A DNA stretch of 64,000 bases from positions 1,302,001 through 1,366,000 of the forward strand of contig NZ_CP011807.3 in the NCBI RefSeq assembly GCF_001029105.3, read 5' to 3'. Shown in pieces: positions 35,474-45,026 of the stretch. The notes beneath the pieces were generated by a model. That model was not told the DNA's origin and ran no database searches. It worked only from the letters and a program-made list of their open reading frames with translations. This DNA is from Pandoraea faecigallinarum (GTDB taxonomy: Bacteria > Pseudomonadota > Gammaproteobacteria > Burkholderiales > Burkholderiaceae). The first letter of the stretch is position 1, and the number at the start of each line of letters is the position of its first letter. The position numbers were made by a program, and so were the translations under genes.

Positions 35474-38400
35474 TGATGACGACACAACTTCCTGCCGCCA
35501 CGCTATCTGGCGTACGCATCCCACCGCGCACAATGCGATCCATGGGCGCTATGGGCGCTATGGGCGCTACGGGCGCCACGGGCTCGGCCTCCATGCCCGC
35601 TGCCGTCGCGGCAGCGCACGTTCGCGACGACGCGCGCGAGCCGACCATGACGCGTCCGGACGCGCAGGGCGGCGATGTGCCGCCGTCCTCGCCGTCCTCG
35701 GGAAACGATCAGGCGCCACCGCCGCCGCCACGCCGCAGGCGTTGGGTCCGCACGCTGCTGAGCGTGCTGCTCGCGCTCGTGTTCCTCGTGGTGTTGGCGC
35801 TCGGTGCGCTGCTCTGGGCGATGTCCAGCGAGCGCGGCAGTCGATGGCTGTGGCAGACAGCCGTGTCCACGCTGGGCGGCAAGCTCGGCGGCGAGTGGCG
35901 AAGCGGCAGTGTCTTGCATGGCTTCACGCTCAACGACATACGCTACCTCGACGGCGCGACGCGCATCACCATCAGCCGGCTCGATAGCCGCTGGGACCTG
36001 CGCCTGCGTGGGCTGCACTTCACCGTCGACAAACTGCATGCGGGCGACGTCGAACTGGCGTTCGCGCCGTCGCCTCCGTCGAACACGCCCGCGACAATGC
36101 CGACGAGCCTGCGGTTGCCGCTCGGCCTGACACTGAACGACGTGCGCGTAGCGAAACTCACGATGCATTCGCCGGCCCTCGTGCTGGAGGACATTCGCGT
36201 GAATGCGCGAAGCGATGGTACGCAGCATACGGTGCAGATCGAACATCTCGGCACGCCGTACGGCGAGGCGGTCGCCAACCTGCAACTCAACGGTCTGCGT
36301 CCGTTTGTGTTGGGCGGCAACGTTGGCTTGCAAGCGAAGGCGGGCGGCATTCCGGTGGCATTGAAGGCCGATCTGTCGGGCTCGCTCGACGCCCTTGTCG
36401 TCGATCTGCGTGCGAGCGGCGAGAAGCTGAACGGCACGGCGCATATCGCGGCGTCGCCATTCGGTGCGGTACCGCTCTCGCGGGCGCAGATTGCGCTCGA
36501 CCACATCAATCCCCGCGATTTCGCGCCGGATGCGCCGCAGGCGGACCTTGCCGTGCAGGCCGACCTGCGCCCGGCGCCGGGCGCCACGACCTTCCGTGTT
36601 CTGGGGCCGGTGTCGATCGTCAATGCCAAACCGGGCGCGATCGACGCCGGCTCGCTGCCCGTCGAGAGTCTGCGCACGCAGGTCCTGCTCGACGCGACGC
36701 GGCAGGCGTTGACCGGCATCGAATTGAAGCTCGCGGGCCGCGCGGTGCTCACGGGAAGCGGCGAGTTGCGACGCGAGCCCGTGAGCGCGGCCGCAGCGGC
36801 CGCGAAACCGGAAGCGCCGGCGTCAGCTTCGGCGGCTTCCGTTGCCTCGGCGTCAACCGCGCTGAGCGGCGCGGGCGCGGCAAGCGGGGCGAGCGCCACG
36901 GCACCGCCAGCGGCGGCGCTCGCCGAAGCCACGGTCGGCGGATTCGCCCTGACCATGCGCGAACTCGATCTGCATGCCCTGTACGGCAAGCTGCCCGCGA
37001 CCAAACTCGGCGGTCCGCTCGACATCAAGCTCGATGCCGCGGGGCAACGTATCGCACTCGACTGGCGCGACGCCGCACACCGCGTGCTCGCCGACATCGG
37101 ACTCGACGCCAGGGGCACCACGATCCATGCGCTATCCCTGGACGCGGGGGCCGGCAACGTCGCCGCCACGGGCGTGCTCGAAAACGGCGACGCAGGCGCG
37201 TACAAGGCACAGATCCGTCTCACGCGCTTCGACCCGGCCGCTTGGTACGACCTTTACGGCCTTTACGACGTTTCCGGTCGGCAAAAGCGGGGTGTGAAAA
37301 CGCCGGCGGCAAGCGTTACGGGACAGTTCGATGCGCAGGGGGCGTTGCGTCCCGAATTCGGTCTGACGTTGAGATTCGCGCTACAGGACAGCGTCTACGC
37401 GGATCTGCCGATGAGCGGCGCCGGGACGGTGAAGCTCGCGGGCACGCGTTTGCTGCCGAGCGATGCGAATCTGCTCGTTGCGGGCAACAAGGTGCTGCTG
37501 CGCGGCAGCTTCGGCGCGCCGGGCGACAAGATGGCGGTGAATGTCGACGCGCCGTCGCTCGACAAGCTGGGTTTCGGCCTCGCGGGCCGTCTGCAAATGG
37601 ACGCTCAGGTGTCGGGCACGATGGAGCGTCCGGCGGTGGTCGCGACGCTTGCGGCCGACAAACTCGTCTTCGGCGCCCAGAAGCTCGACCATCTGGCAGG
37701 CAAAGTGGATGTGAGCGGCGGGTTGCCCGGCGCGGCAGCCGATCGTTTGAACGTGACGCTAGACGGGCAGGGTTTCATCAGCGACGTCGTGCGCCTGGAC
37801 ACGCTTTCGCTGGCGTTGGCAGGCACGCGCGGCGCGCATACGTTGCATCTCAAAGCGCGCGGCAAGTTGCGCGAAGCGCCGCTGGATATGAACCTCGACG
37901 CGGCGGGCGCCGTCACGAACAGTCGAGGCAAGCCGGGCTGGAAAGGCACGATTCAGACGCTGACGAACCGCGGCGTGCCGAAGCTCGATCTGGCCGCGCC
38001 GTGGCAGCTCGAGGCGAGTGCCGAGCGCGTGCATCTTGGGCCGGCCAGGCTCGTCACGGGCGCGGGTGCGCTCTCGCTTGCAAACTTCGATTACGGCGAA
38101 GGCCAACTCAAGACGGCGGGCACGATCGACACGCTCGACATCGCCCAGGTGCTGCATGTGGTGCAGTCGTTTACCGGCGAGCCGTCGTCCGTTGCGAGCG
38201 ATCTGATCCTCGATGGCAAATGGAACGTCAATGCGGGGCAACGTGCGGACGGCTTCGTGGAAATCGTTCGCCGCAGCGGCGACGTCACCCTGCGCCGCGG
38301 CGGCGTGAACGATAGCGTCAAGGTGACGGTCACGGGCATACCCGGCCTGAGCGCGGAGAAGGGCGGCGTGGGTGCGCGCGTGCCACTGGGTATTTCGGCG

Positions 38401-39849
38401 TTACGCACGCGCGTCGACCTGTCGGCGCAGACCGCGCGTGCCACGGTGACGGCGGTGTCGTCGCTGGTCGGCACTCTCGATGCCGATGTGCAGGCCGGTC
38501 TGCGCGTGCAGGGCGGTATGCCGAGCGTGCCCGATGACGCGCCGCTCACCGGCCGCATCGCCGTCGCCATTCCGAACCTGTCGAAGTTCGAAGACCTGGC
38601 CGGCGCGCAATTCAGTTTCAAGGGACGGGCGAACCTCAACGTGACGCTGGCGGGGACGCTTGCGAAACCGCGGCCCACGGGGCAACTGACCGCCGACGAT
38701 CTGTCCGTGCAGATGTTCGATACCGGCGTGAGCGTGAAGGACGGCAAGGTTCGCATCGACCTGACGCCGACCGAGATCGTCCTGCGCGACGTGGTCGTGA
38801 CGGGCGGTGGCGGCGGCACGGCGCGCGCGACGGGCAATATCCGTCTCGACACACCGGAGCCCACGCTCGGCATCGCGCTGGTTGCGGACAGGTTGCAGTT
38901 GTTCGCGGCCCCCGACCGTCAGCTCTCGCTGACTGGCGAGGCGAAGGCGACCGGAAGTGGCGATGCGATGGCGGTCAATGGCAAATTCACCGTCGACCGT
39001 GCGCGTTTTGCGTTGCCGCCGACGAGCGCACCGAGGCTCGGCGACGACGTCGTCGTCGTGCGTGGCGGCGCTCAGGCGCGCACCAGGCCACTCGACCCGA
39101 AGGATGAAGCGGCACGCATCGGCGCGCAGCCGACCAGCCGCTTCTCACCGCACATCAACGTCGAGGTCAATCTCGGCCGAGACTTCCGCTTCGTCGGGGC
39201 CGGCGCGGACCTGTTGCTGCGCGGCAGCATGCGTGTGCAGAGCGATCCGCTCACGCCGATGCGTGCGACGGGGACCATCACCGTCGCCGAAGGAACGTAT
39301 GAGGCCTTCGATCGCAAGCTCGCGATCGAACGCGGCGAGATCAACTTCGTCGGTCCGCTCGACAATCCCAACATCTACATTCAGGCCATGCGGCGCAATC
39401 AGGAGGTGGCTGCCGGCGTGCTCGTGACGGGCACGGTGCGGCAACCGCGTGTGTCGCTCGTGTCCGAGCCGAGCGTATCGGATGAGGAAAAGCTGTCGTG
39501 GCTGATGTTCGGTCACGGGCCGGATGGGGCAGGCCTGGGGCAGCGTCAGGCGATGGCGGGCGCGGCGACCGCATTGCTCGGCGCGACCGGCGGCAAGCGC
39601 ATCATCAAGGATCTGGGCATCGACGAGTTCAGCATCGGCACCAGCGATTCGGGGCTGGCGGACGACGAGCAGGTCGTGAAGGTGGGCAAGGCGATCTCGG
39701 ACAACTTCGCGCTGGGATACGAGCAGAGTCTGACGAGCGCGGCCAGTATCGTGAAGATCACATGGCAGGTGTCGCGTCGCTGGCAGCTTGCCTTGCGTAC
39801 CGGTTCGCTCTCGGGCTTCGATGTGCTGTTCAATCGTCGCTTCGATTGA
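35473..39849 (+). CDS. tamB: Translocation and assembly module inner-membrane protein TamB
   Basis: TamB is a very long periplasm-spanning beta-helical protein anchored in the inner membrane, of the AsmA/VPS13-like lipid-transfer group. Of 1458 residues, about 92-115 form the single membrane anchor (LLSVLLALVFLVVLALGALL). A repetitive groove-forming body follows, and the C-terminal DUF490 domain carries GTITVAEGTYEAFDRKLAIE, FVGPLDNPNIYIQAMRRNQE and SDEEKLSWLMFGHGPDGAGL. The N-terminal 90 residues are disordered, with a 9-bp tandem repeat giving MGAMGAMGATGATG. Residues about 420-480 hold an Ala/Ser-rich insert. Start ATG 35473 overlaps the tamA stop; an ATG at residue 58 is possible. Confidence 0.92.
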   Translation: MMTTQLPAATLSGVRIPPRTMRSMGAMGAMGATGATGSASMPAAVAAAHVRDDAREPTMTRPDAQGGDVPPSSPSSGNDQAPPPPPRRRRWVRTLLSVLLALVFLVVLALGALLWAMSSERGSRWLWQTAVSTLGGKLGGEWRSGSVLHGFTLNDIRYLDGATRITISRLDSRWDLRLRGLHFTVDKLHAGDVELAFAPSPPSNTPATMPTSLRLPLGLTLNDVRVAKLTMHSPALVLEDIRVNARSDGTQHTVQIEHLGTPYGEAVANLQLNGLRPFVLGGNVGLQAKAGGIPVALKADLSGSLDALVVDLRASGEKLNGTAHIAASPFGAVPLSRAQIALDHINPRDFAPDAPQADLAVQADLRPAPGATTFRVLGPVSIVNAKPGAIDAGSLPVESLRTQVLLDATRQALTGIELKLAGRAVLTGSGELRREPVSAAAAAAKPEAPASASAASVASASTALSGAGAASGASATAPPAAALAEATVGGFALTMRELDLHALYGKLPATKLGGPLDIKLDAAGQRIALDWRDAAHRVLADIGLDARGTTIHALSLDAGAGNVAATGVLENGDAGAYKAQIRLTRFDPAAWYDLYGLYDVSGRQKRGVKTPAASVTGQFDAQGALRPEFGLTLRFALQDSVYADLPMSGAGTVKLAGTRLLPSDANLLVAGNKVLLRGSFGAPGDKMAVNVDAPSLDKLGFGLAGRLQMDAQVSGTMERPAVVATLAADKLVFGAQKLDHLAGKVDVSGGLPGAAADRLNVTLDGQGFISDVVRLDTLSLALAGTRGAHTLHLKARGKLREAPLDMNLDAAGAVTNSRGKPGWKGTIQTLTNRGVPKLDLAAPWQLEASAERVHLGPARLVTGAGALSLANFDYGEGQLKTAGTIDTLDIAQVLHVVQSFTGEPSSVASDLILDGKWNVNAGQRADGFVEIVRRSGDVTLRRGGVNDSVKVTVTGIPGLSAEKGGVGARVPLGISALRTRVDLSAQTARATVTAVSSLVGTLDADVQAGLRVQGGMPSVPDDAPLTGRIAVAIPNLSKFEDLAGAQFSFKGRANLNVTLAGTLAKPRPTGQLTADDLSVQMFDTGVSVKDGKVRIDLTPTEIVLRDVVVTGGGGGTARATGNIRLDTPEPTLGIALVADRLQLFAAPDRQLSLTGEAKATGSGDAMAVNGKFTVDRARFALPPTSAPRLGDDVVVVRGGAQARTRPLDPKDEAARIGAQPTSRFSPHINVEVNLGRDFRFVGAGADLLLRGSMRVQSDPLTPMRATGTITVAEGTYEAFDRKLAIERGEINFVGPLDNPNIYIQAMRRNQEVAAGVLVTGTVRQPRVSLVSEPSVSDEEKLSWLMFGHGPDGAGLGQRQAMAGAATALLGATGGKRIIKDLGIDEFSIGTSDSGLADDEQVVKVGKAISDNFALGYEQSLTSAASIVKITWQVSRRWQLALRTGSLSGFDVLFNRRFD
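35542..35586 (+). repeat. 9-bp tandem repeat inside tamB
   Basis: Three exact ATGGGCGCT units are followed by ACGGGCGCC and ACGGGCTCG. Being in multiples of three, they lengthen the disordered N-terminus without breaking the frame. Confidence 0.85.
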
Positions 39850-39931
39850 CGGCGGGTTTGCCGGGCCTTCGGGCATTTGCGCATCCGGGGGCGGGCATGC
39901 CGTCGTGAAACGTGAAGAGGAGAAGGTAACG

Positions 39932-40537
39932 ATGAAAATGTCGCTTGATCTTGAGCGCGGCGCGCATGATGCGCGCCGGGGCCTTCGCTGGGGAGTCGCT
40001 ATGGGATTGTTCGCCAGTCTGTTGGGATTGTTCGGCTGCGATCAGCAGCAGATCGACAAAGTGCATGAAAAGGCGCGCGATACGTTCAATGCCGTCAAAC
40101 CGGACGACATGCTGCTGCGCGATCTCAAGCCGGGGGTGAGCACCGAGGCGCAGGTGCGCGACCAGATGGGTAAGCCGGAAATCGTGTGGGAGAACGACGA
40201 CGGCTCGCGACGTCTCGAATATCCGCGCGCGCCGGGCGGCCTGAAGACCTATATGGTCGACATCGGCGCCGACGGCAAACTGCGCCGTGTGACGCAGGCC
40301 CTGTCGGCCGAGAACTTCCAGCAGGTGCAGCCGGGGATGTCGCAAGACGAGGTACGGCGGCTGCTCGGCAAGCCGACCACGGTGGAGGAATACCGCCTGA
40401 AGAAGGAGACGGTGTGGAGCTGGCGGTGGCTCGAAGACGGCGTGAACTCGCCGGGCATGTTCAATGCCCACTTCGGGCCGGACGGCCGGGTGACGGTGAC
40501 GTCGCGCTCGCCCGACCCGGCATCGGAGCGTCCCTGA
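39932..40537 (+). CDS. BamE/OmlA (SmpA) fold lipoprotein
   Basis: A 201-residue lipoprotein with lipobox LLGLFGC. Two SmpA/OmlA-type modules are visible: LKPGVSTEAQVRDQMGKPEI with WENDDGSRRLEY, and VQPGMSQDEVRRLLGKPTTV with ETVWSWRW and FNAHFGPDGRVT. BamE itself, the small lipoprotein of the beta-barrel assembly machine, has one such module, so this protein is a two-module relative. It lies 82 bases after tamB on the same strand. That suggests, but does not prove, a link with the TAM complex. AGGAGAAGG precedes the ATG at 39932. Confidence 0.85.
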   Translation: MKMSLDLERGAHDARRGLRWGVAMGLFASLLGLFGCDQQQIDKVHEKARDTFNAVKPDDMLLRDLKPGVSTEAQVRDQMGKPEIVWENDDGSRRLEYPRAPGGLKTYMVDIGADGKLRRVTQALSAENFQQVQPGMSQDEVRRLLGKPTTVEEYRLKKETVWSWRWLEDGVNSPGMFNAHFGPDGRVTVTSRSPDPASERP

Positions 40538-40576
40538 CGTATCTGCGGTGCGTGTGGCGCACCGGGCGGGGGACGT

Positions 40577-40849
40577 TCATTGCGGCGTCGCGCCCGTCAC
40601 CTTGGTCGACGGCGACGTCTGTGCCGATTGTGCGTGCGCTGCCGAATGGCGGTGACGGTTCGTCACCATCCGGTCATGCAGGCGCACGATGATCCGGCTT
40701 CCCGTTTTCTCGAAGGCGAACGGCAGCACCGCATGCACCAGGCAGGCGAGCAAAGCGCCCAGCAAGGGAAGGGCGAACGACAGCGCGGAACCCATGTGCT
40801 GGAGATAGCTTTCGCCGACAGAGGCAGGATGGCGAGTGAAGACTTTCAT
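40577..40849 (-). CDS. Small membrane protein, DUF6356-like
   Basis: A 90-residue protein starting MKVFTRHPASVGESYLQHMG, with one or two hydrophobic segments (ALSFALPLLGALLACLVHAV) and LPFAFEKTGSRIIVRLHDRM. This pattern matches, from memory, the short DUF6356 family of unknown function. AGAGG lies 6 bases before the ATG. It is divergent from the Lrp-family gene, and their 114-base spacer contains a clean inverted repeat, so it may be that regulator's target. Confidence 0.75.
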   Translation of the reverse strand: MKVFTRHPASVGESYLQHMGSALSFALPLLGALLACLVHAVLPFAFEKTGSRIIVRLHDRMVTNRHRHSAAHAQSAQTSPSTKVTGATPQ

Positions 40850-40920
40850 AAGGACCTCTGTTTCAGGAATGTTTCCAAAGTCTACCTGCGTGCATGAGGT
40901 AAAGGCTTTCAAATGTCCTC

Positions 40921-40940
40921 CCAAATCGGGTAGGATTTGG
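40921..40940. promoter_or_regulatory. Inverted repeat upstream of Lrp-family gene, probable operator
   Basis: CCAAATC (40921-40927) and GATTTGG (40934-40940) are perfect inverted 7-mers with a 6-base spacer, overlapping a possible -10 (TAGGAT). The spacing and place suit an autoregulatory Lrp/AsnC site. Confidence 0.5.
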
Positions 40941-40963
40941 AAAAGTTTTTCCTTTCGGGGGCC

Positions 40964-41428
40964 ATGGTGGACAAAACCGATCTCGCAATTCTCGAAAATC
41001 TGCAAGCCGATGCCTCGCGCTCGCTTGGCGAACTGGCCGAGGCCGTGCATCTGTCACCCACACCGTGCTGGCGCCGCGTGCAGCGGCTGCGCGAAAACGG
41101 CGTCATTACCGGACAGGTGACGCTGTGTGATCCGCAGCAACTCGATCTGCGAGTGACGGCCTTCGTCTTCATCAAGGCGGCCACCCACAGTGAGGACTGG
41201 ATGCTCCGTTTCGTGGCCGGGGCGCGGGAATTGCCGGAGATCGTCGAAATTCACCGTATGGCGGGCGATATCGACTATTTGCTCAAGGTCTATCTGCCGG
41301 ACATCGCGGCTTATGACCGCTTTTACAAAAAACTCATCCGCGTGGCCGATTTACAAGACATCAGCGCCAGCTTCTCGATGGAGACGGTGAAGTTCACCAC
41401 GGCGCTGCCGGTGGATCATCTGCGATGA
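40964..41428 (+). CDS. Lrp/AsnC family transcriptional regulator
   Basis: A 154-residue feast/famine regulator. The N-terminal helix-turn-helix is LDILENL-type: MVDKTDLAILENLQADASRS, then LAEAVHLSPTPCWRRVQRLR with the recognition helix, and ENGVITGQVTLCDPQQL. The C-terminal RAM effector domain includes HRMAGDIDYLLKVYLPDIAA. The HTH wording SPTPCWRRVQRL is close to BkdR/Lrp-like activators of amino acid catabolism, but the effector is unknown. ATG 40964 follows GGGGG; an in-frame start at 40937 is possible. It is divergent from the DUF6356-like gene. Confidence 0.92.
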   Translation: MVDKTDLAILENLQADASRSLGELAEAVHLSPTPCWRRVQRLRENGVITGQVTLCDPQQLDLRVTAFVFIKAATHSEDWMLRFVAGARELPEIVEIHRMAGDIDYLLKVYLPDIAAYDRFYKKLIRVADLQDISASFSMETVKFTTALPVDHLR

Positions 41429-41480
41429 CCGTGGCATCCGGGCACCGGTAAGACGCCGTCGAATCGTCGTCACAAAATCA

Positions 41481-41517
41481 AACACCCCGAGGCCGGCTGG
41501 GCGGCACTCGGGGTGTT
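41481..41517. terminator. Bidirectional terminator between lrp-like gene and metG
   Basis: An 11-bp stem (AACACCCCGAG / CTCGGGGTGTT) with a 15-base loop lies between two convergent genes. On the minus strand TGATTTTG follows. Confidence 0.75.
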
Positions 41518-41537
41518 GAGCGTGCAACGCGTGTGTC

Positions 41538-43697
41538 TTACTTCACACGCATGCCCGGCTTGGCGCCGTTATGCGGCTCGAGAATGTAGATACCCGGTTC
41601 GGCCTTCTCGTCAGCGGCCGACGCCGCCAGCACCATCCCTTCCGACATGCCGAACTTCATCTTGCGCGGCGCGAGGTTGGCGACCATCACCGTGAGCTTG
41701 CCGACCAGCACTTCGGGCCGGGGATAAGCCGACTTGATGCCCGAGAAAACGTTGCGGGTTTGCGCTTCGCCCACGTCGAGGGTGAGTTGCAGGAGCTTGT
41801 CCGATCCGTCGACTGCCTTGCAATCGACGATGCGCGCAATGCGCAGGTCGATTTTCGCGAAATCGTCGATGGTGACGATCCCGTCGTCGGTCTTGCCGGT
41901 CGTCGCGGCGGCCTTTTCCGTCTTTTCCGTCTTTTCGGCCTTCGCGGTCCCCGCGGTCCCCGCGGTCTCCGCGGTTTTCGCCGATTTGTCCTTGCCCTTG
42001 GCCGCCGCGGCGTCGCTCGCCGGCGCGCCCGCTTGCAACGAGTCGCGGTTGGCCGCGAGCAGCGCCTCGATCTGCTTGCCTTCGACGCGCGTCATCAGAT
42101 GTTTGTAGGCCGAGATGGCGGTATCGGCGCTGAGCGCACGCCCGATGTCCTGCCACGTTTGCGGTGCGATGTTCAGGAACTGTTCCACCGCCTGCGCCGT
42201 GGCCGGCAACACCGGCTTGAGATACAGGGTGAGCAGGCGGAAGGCTTCCAGGCACACCGAGCAGGCCTCGTGCAGCGCGCCGGCCTGTGCCGGATCCTTG
42301 GCCAGATCCCACGGCTTGACCGTGTCGACGTAACCGTTGATCGCGTCGGCCTGCTCCATCACCAGACGCAGCGCCTTGCCGAACTCGCGGCCTTCGTAAT
42401 AGACGGCGATTTGCTGGGCGGCGGCGCGCACCTGTTCGAGCAACGGTGCCTGCATGGCGTGCGCCGACACACGGCCGTCGAAACGCTTGATGAGGAAACC
42501 CGCCGCGCGGCTGGCGATGTTGACATACTTGCCGACCAGATCGCTGTTCACGCGCGCGACGAAGTCGTCGAGATTCAGGTCGAGGTCTTCCATCGTGTTG
42601 CCGAGCTTGGCGCCGATGTAATAGCGCAGCCATTCCGGATTCAGACCCGTGTCGATGAAGCTCTGTGCCGTAATGAACGTACCGCGCGACTTCGACATTT
42701 TCTGGCCGTCCACGGTCAGGAAACCGTGCGCGTACACGTTGGTCGGCGTGCGGTGGCCCGAGAATTCGAGCATCGCCGGCCAGAACAGCGTGTGGAAGTA
42801 CAGGATGTCCTTCCCGATGAAGTGGTACTGCTCGGTGGTCGAACCGGGCTTGACCCATTCCTCGAAGTTCAGGCCGCGCCTGGCGCACAGATTCTTGAAG
42901 CTGGCGTAGTAGCCGACCGGTGCGTCGAGCCACACATAGAAATACTTGCCCGGCGCGCCCGGAATCTCGAAGCCGAAGTACGGCGCGTCGCGCGAGATGT
43001 CCCAGTCGGCGAGCGTCGATTCGCCGTCTTCGCCGAGCCATTCCTTCATCTTGTTGGCGGCTTCCGGCTGGGCGAGTCCGGACACCCACTGGCGCAGGAA
43101 CTGCTCGCAGCGCTTGTCCGAGAGTTTGAAGAAGTAGTGCGTGGACGTCTTGCGGACCGGCGTGGCGCCCGAGACGACCGAGTACGGGTTGAGCAGGTCG
43201 GTCGGCGCGTAGGTCGAGCCGCAGACTTCGCACGAGTCGCCATATTGGTCCTTGGCGCCGCACTTCGGGCATTCGCCCTTGATAAAGCGGTCCGGCAGGA
43301 ACATCTCCTTGACCGGGTCGTACGCCTGCTCGATGTCGCGCGCTTCGATCAGGCCCCGTTCCTTGAGGGCGATATAGACGCTCTCGGACAATTCGCGGTT
43401 TTCTTCCGAGTCCGTCGAATAGTAGTTGTCGAACGAGATGTTGAAACTGTCGAAGTCGCGCTTGTGTTCCGTCCAGACGCGATCGATCAGCTGTTTCGGC
43501 GTCAGGCCTTCCTTCTCCGCGCGCAGCATGACCGGCGTGCCGTGTGTGTCGTCCGCCCCGACGTAGTACACCTCATGGCCCTGCATTCGCATGAACCGTA
43601 CCCAGATGTCGGTCTGGATGTACTCCACCAGGTGGCCGATGTGGATCTGGCCATTGGCGTACGGCAATGCGGATGTAACGAGAATGCGGCGGGACAT
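41538..43697 (-). CDS. metG: Methionyl-tRNA synthetase
   Basis: MetG charges tRNA-Met. The 719-residue enzyme has the HIGH-type motif [20 protein letters not shown], a zinc site [18 protein letters not shown], and the KMSKS loop [14 protein letters not shown]. The C-terminal EMAPII-like tRNA-binding domain, [20 protein letters not shown], ends the protein. Between catalytic and C-terminal parts is a Lys/Thr/Ala/Glu linker ([20 protein letters not shown]) coded by imperfect tandem repeats. The ATG at 43697 aligns with other MetG proteins although its ribosome site is weak. It is divergent from mrp/apbC with ompA between, an order common in proteobacteria. Confidence 0.97.
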   Translation of the reverse strand: MSRRILVTSALPYANGQIHIGHLVEYIQTDIWVRFMRMQGHEVYYVGADDTHGTPVMLRAEKEGLTPKQLIDRVWTEHKRDFDSFNISFDNYYSTDSEENRELSESVYIALKERGLIEARDIEQAYDPVKEMFLPDRFIKGECPKCGAKDQYGDSCEVCGSTYAPTDLLNPYSVVSGATPVRKTSTHYFFKLSDKRCEQFLRQWVSGLAQPEAANKMKEWLGEDGESTLADWDISRDAPYFGFEIPGAPGKYFYVWLDAPVGYYASFKNLCARRGLNFEEWVKPGSTTEQYHFIGKDILYFHTLFWPAMLEFSGHRTPTNVYAHGFLTVDGQKMSKSRGTFITAQSFIDTGLNPEWLRYYIGAKLGNTMEDLDLNLDDFVARVNSDLVGKYVNIASRAAGFLIKRFDGRVSAHAMQAPLLEQVRAAAQQIAVYYEGREFGKALRLVMEQADAINGYVDTVKPWDLAKDPAQAGALHEACSVCLEAFRLLTLYLKPVLPATAQAVEQFLNIAPQTWQDIGRALSADTAISAYKHLMTRVEGKQIEALLAANRDSLQAGAPASDAAAAKGKDKSAKTAETAGTAGTAKAEKTEKTEKAAATTGKTDDGIVTIDDFAKIDLRIARIVDCKAVDGSDKLLQLTLDVGEAQTRNVFSGIKSAYPRPEVLVGKLTVMVANLAPRKMKFGMSEGMVLAASAADEKAEPGIYILEPHNGAKPGMRVK

Positions 43698-44089
43698 GGG
43701 GATTGACTGTGGTGGGTTGAGAGATACACGAAAGGACGATTCTAGCAGGCGGGGCGGGTTGACGCCCAAACGGGCGTCCCGGACGGCGAATCGGTGCCGG
43801 GTTGGCACGCCGTCGGGCAAGCGGCCAAAAAAAAAGCCGGAACCAGGTTCCGGCATAACTAGGCACACGTAACGTCAATAACAAAGAGGAGATGAAAGCG
43901 CCCACGGTAGGCACTTCCGAAGGGTCTGAGCGATCACGCGGGGGATTAGTTCAACCGATGTGCCGACTTTCGATGTTGCGTTGCAGCATGCGTGGCGGAC
44001 GGTGAAGCGGACGGTGAAACGGAGGGGAGCGGCGAGGGGGCATGCAAACGCACACCCGCCGGAGCGGGCATGCGCTTGGACCTGGCGGG
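43698..44089. other. Spacer between metG and OmpA-family gene
   Basis: These 392 bases hold the ompA-side terminator at 43827-43854 and, below it, the metG promoter. Direct repeats GCGGACGGTGAA occur twice at 43993-44020. A 37-codon plus-strand ORF from 43893 lacks a usable ribosome site. I see no other gene. Confidence 0.5.
43827..43854 (-). terminator. Intrinsic terminator downstream of the OmpA-family gene
   Basis: An 8-bp stem (GCCGGAAC / GTTCCGGC) with a 3-base loop is followed on the minus strand by nine T's (A's at 43827-43835). It lies about 235 bases after the OmpA-family stop, leaving a long 3' untranslated region. Confidence 0.88.
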
Positions 44090-44752
44090 TCAGCCGCGCG
44101 GCGCTTGCTGTTGCTGCGGGGCTTGCAGCAGGATTTCGACGCGACGGTTCTGGGCGCGGCCTTCGGCGGTGTTATCGGGCGCCACCGGCTGGCTCGAACC
44201 GACGCCGACGCCTTGCAGACGACGGGCGTCGACACCGCGGCTCGTCAGGAACTGGATCACGCTGTTCGCACGGTTTTGCGACAGCGGAATGTTGATCTTG
44301 TCCCCACCGGTGCTGTCGGTGTGACCGATCACGCGAGCGGTGATGCCCGGGTTCTGATTGAGCGAATTGGCCAGATCCGTGAGCACGGCTGCGAAATTCG
44401 GCTTGATGGCGTACTGATTGGTATCGAAGGTCACGTCGCTGGGCACGTTGACCTGAAGCTGCCCGTCCGGACGCTCGGAGATCTGCGTGCCCGTACCGGC
44501 CGTGTGGCCGCCCAGTGCATTCTTGATCGATTGCCAGTTGTAACCGGTGGCGCCGCCGGCGGCTGCGCCTACCGCGGCCCCGATCAGGGTGCCCGTAGTG
44601 TTGCCACCGATGAGGTTGCCCAGACCTGCCCCGACCGCCGCGCCGACACCGGTGCCGACCGCCGTGTTCGTGCCCTGCTGCGTCTGGCACCCGGCGAGCA
44701 TGGCAGCGGCAACCAGTACGAGCGCGGAAGCGCGCAGAGTGTTCTTCTTCAT
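44090..44752 (-). CDS. OmpA-family lipoprotein with glycine-zipper
   Basis: A 220-residue outer-membrane lipoprotein. The signal is MKKNTLRASALVLVAAAMLA with lipidated Cys in GCQTQQG. Residues about 30-70 are a glycine-zipper (VGTGVGAAVGAGLGNLIGGN), and the C-terminal OmpA domain binds peptidoglycan (VTFDTNQYAIKPNFAAVLTD, VIGHTDSTGGDKINIPLSQN, NRRVEILL). It resembles YiaD-type proteins that link the outer membrane to the cell wall. AAGGAG sits 7 bases before the ATG. Confidence 0.93.
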   Translation of the reverse strand: MKKNTLRASALVLVAAAMLAGCQTQQGTNTAVGTGVGAAVGAGLGNLIGGNTTGTLIGAAVGAAAGGATGYNWQSIKNALGGHTAGTGTQISERPDGQLQVNVPSDVTFDTNQYAIKPNFAAVLTDLANSLNQNPGITARVIGHTDSTGGDKINIPLSQNRANSVIQFLTSRGVDARRLQGVGVGSSQPVAPDNTAEGRAQNRRVEILLQAPQQQQAPRG

Positions 44753-44832
44753 TTGAGGCTCCTTATCGATTAGCTAGCTGTGATGAAACACGCGTAAGCA
44801 CTTCGTCGAAGCACGCGCGCGCCGCAGGGGTT

Positions 44833-44863
44833 TTGAACCTGACGGCGCGACGTCTTTTACAAT
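44833..44863 (+). promoter_or_regulatory. Possible promoter of mrp/apbC
   Basis: TTGAAC at 44833-44838 and TACAAT at 44858-44863 are 19 bases apart, slightly longer than ideal. Transcription would start about 155 bases before the mrp start. Confidence 0.4.
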
Positions 44864-45026
44864 AGCGCTGAGCTTCAACCGCAGGCAAGGACAAATTGCC
44901 GCGACGGCTGGTTCCCCATAACACGCGCGCCTCGAATGCTAGTCGAGAGCGTGCGCCACGGTTGTTACAAGTTGTTAGCGCAACGCCGGGCTTTCCCGGC
45001 GCGCCTCGACAGAGCGAGAGACCCAC

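Noticed and set aside
41571..43706. Very long open frame (711 codons) opposite metG
   Set aside because: High GC leaves few stops on the antisense strand. The translation is Arg/Val/Asp-rich with no family pattern, while metG is certain. Similar shadows lie opposite btuB (16342-18195), tamA (33605-35533), the decarboxylase (47337-49256) and hldD (2131-3189).
43893..44006. 37-codon plus-strand ORF with GGAG before ATG
   Set aside because: GGAG abuts the ATG with no spacing, so it cannot act as a normal ribosome site, and the product has no pattern.
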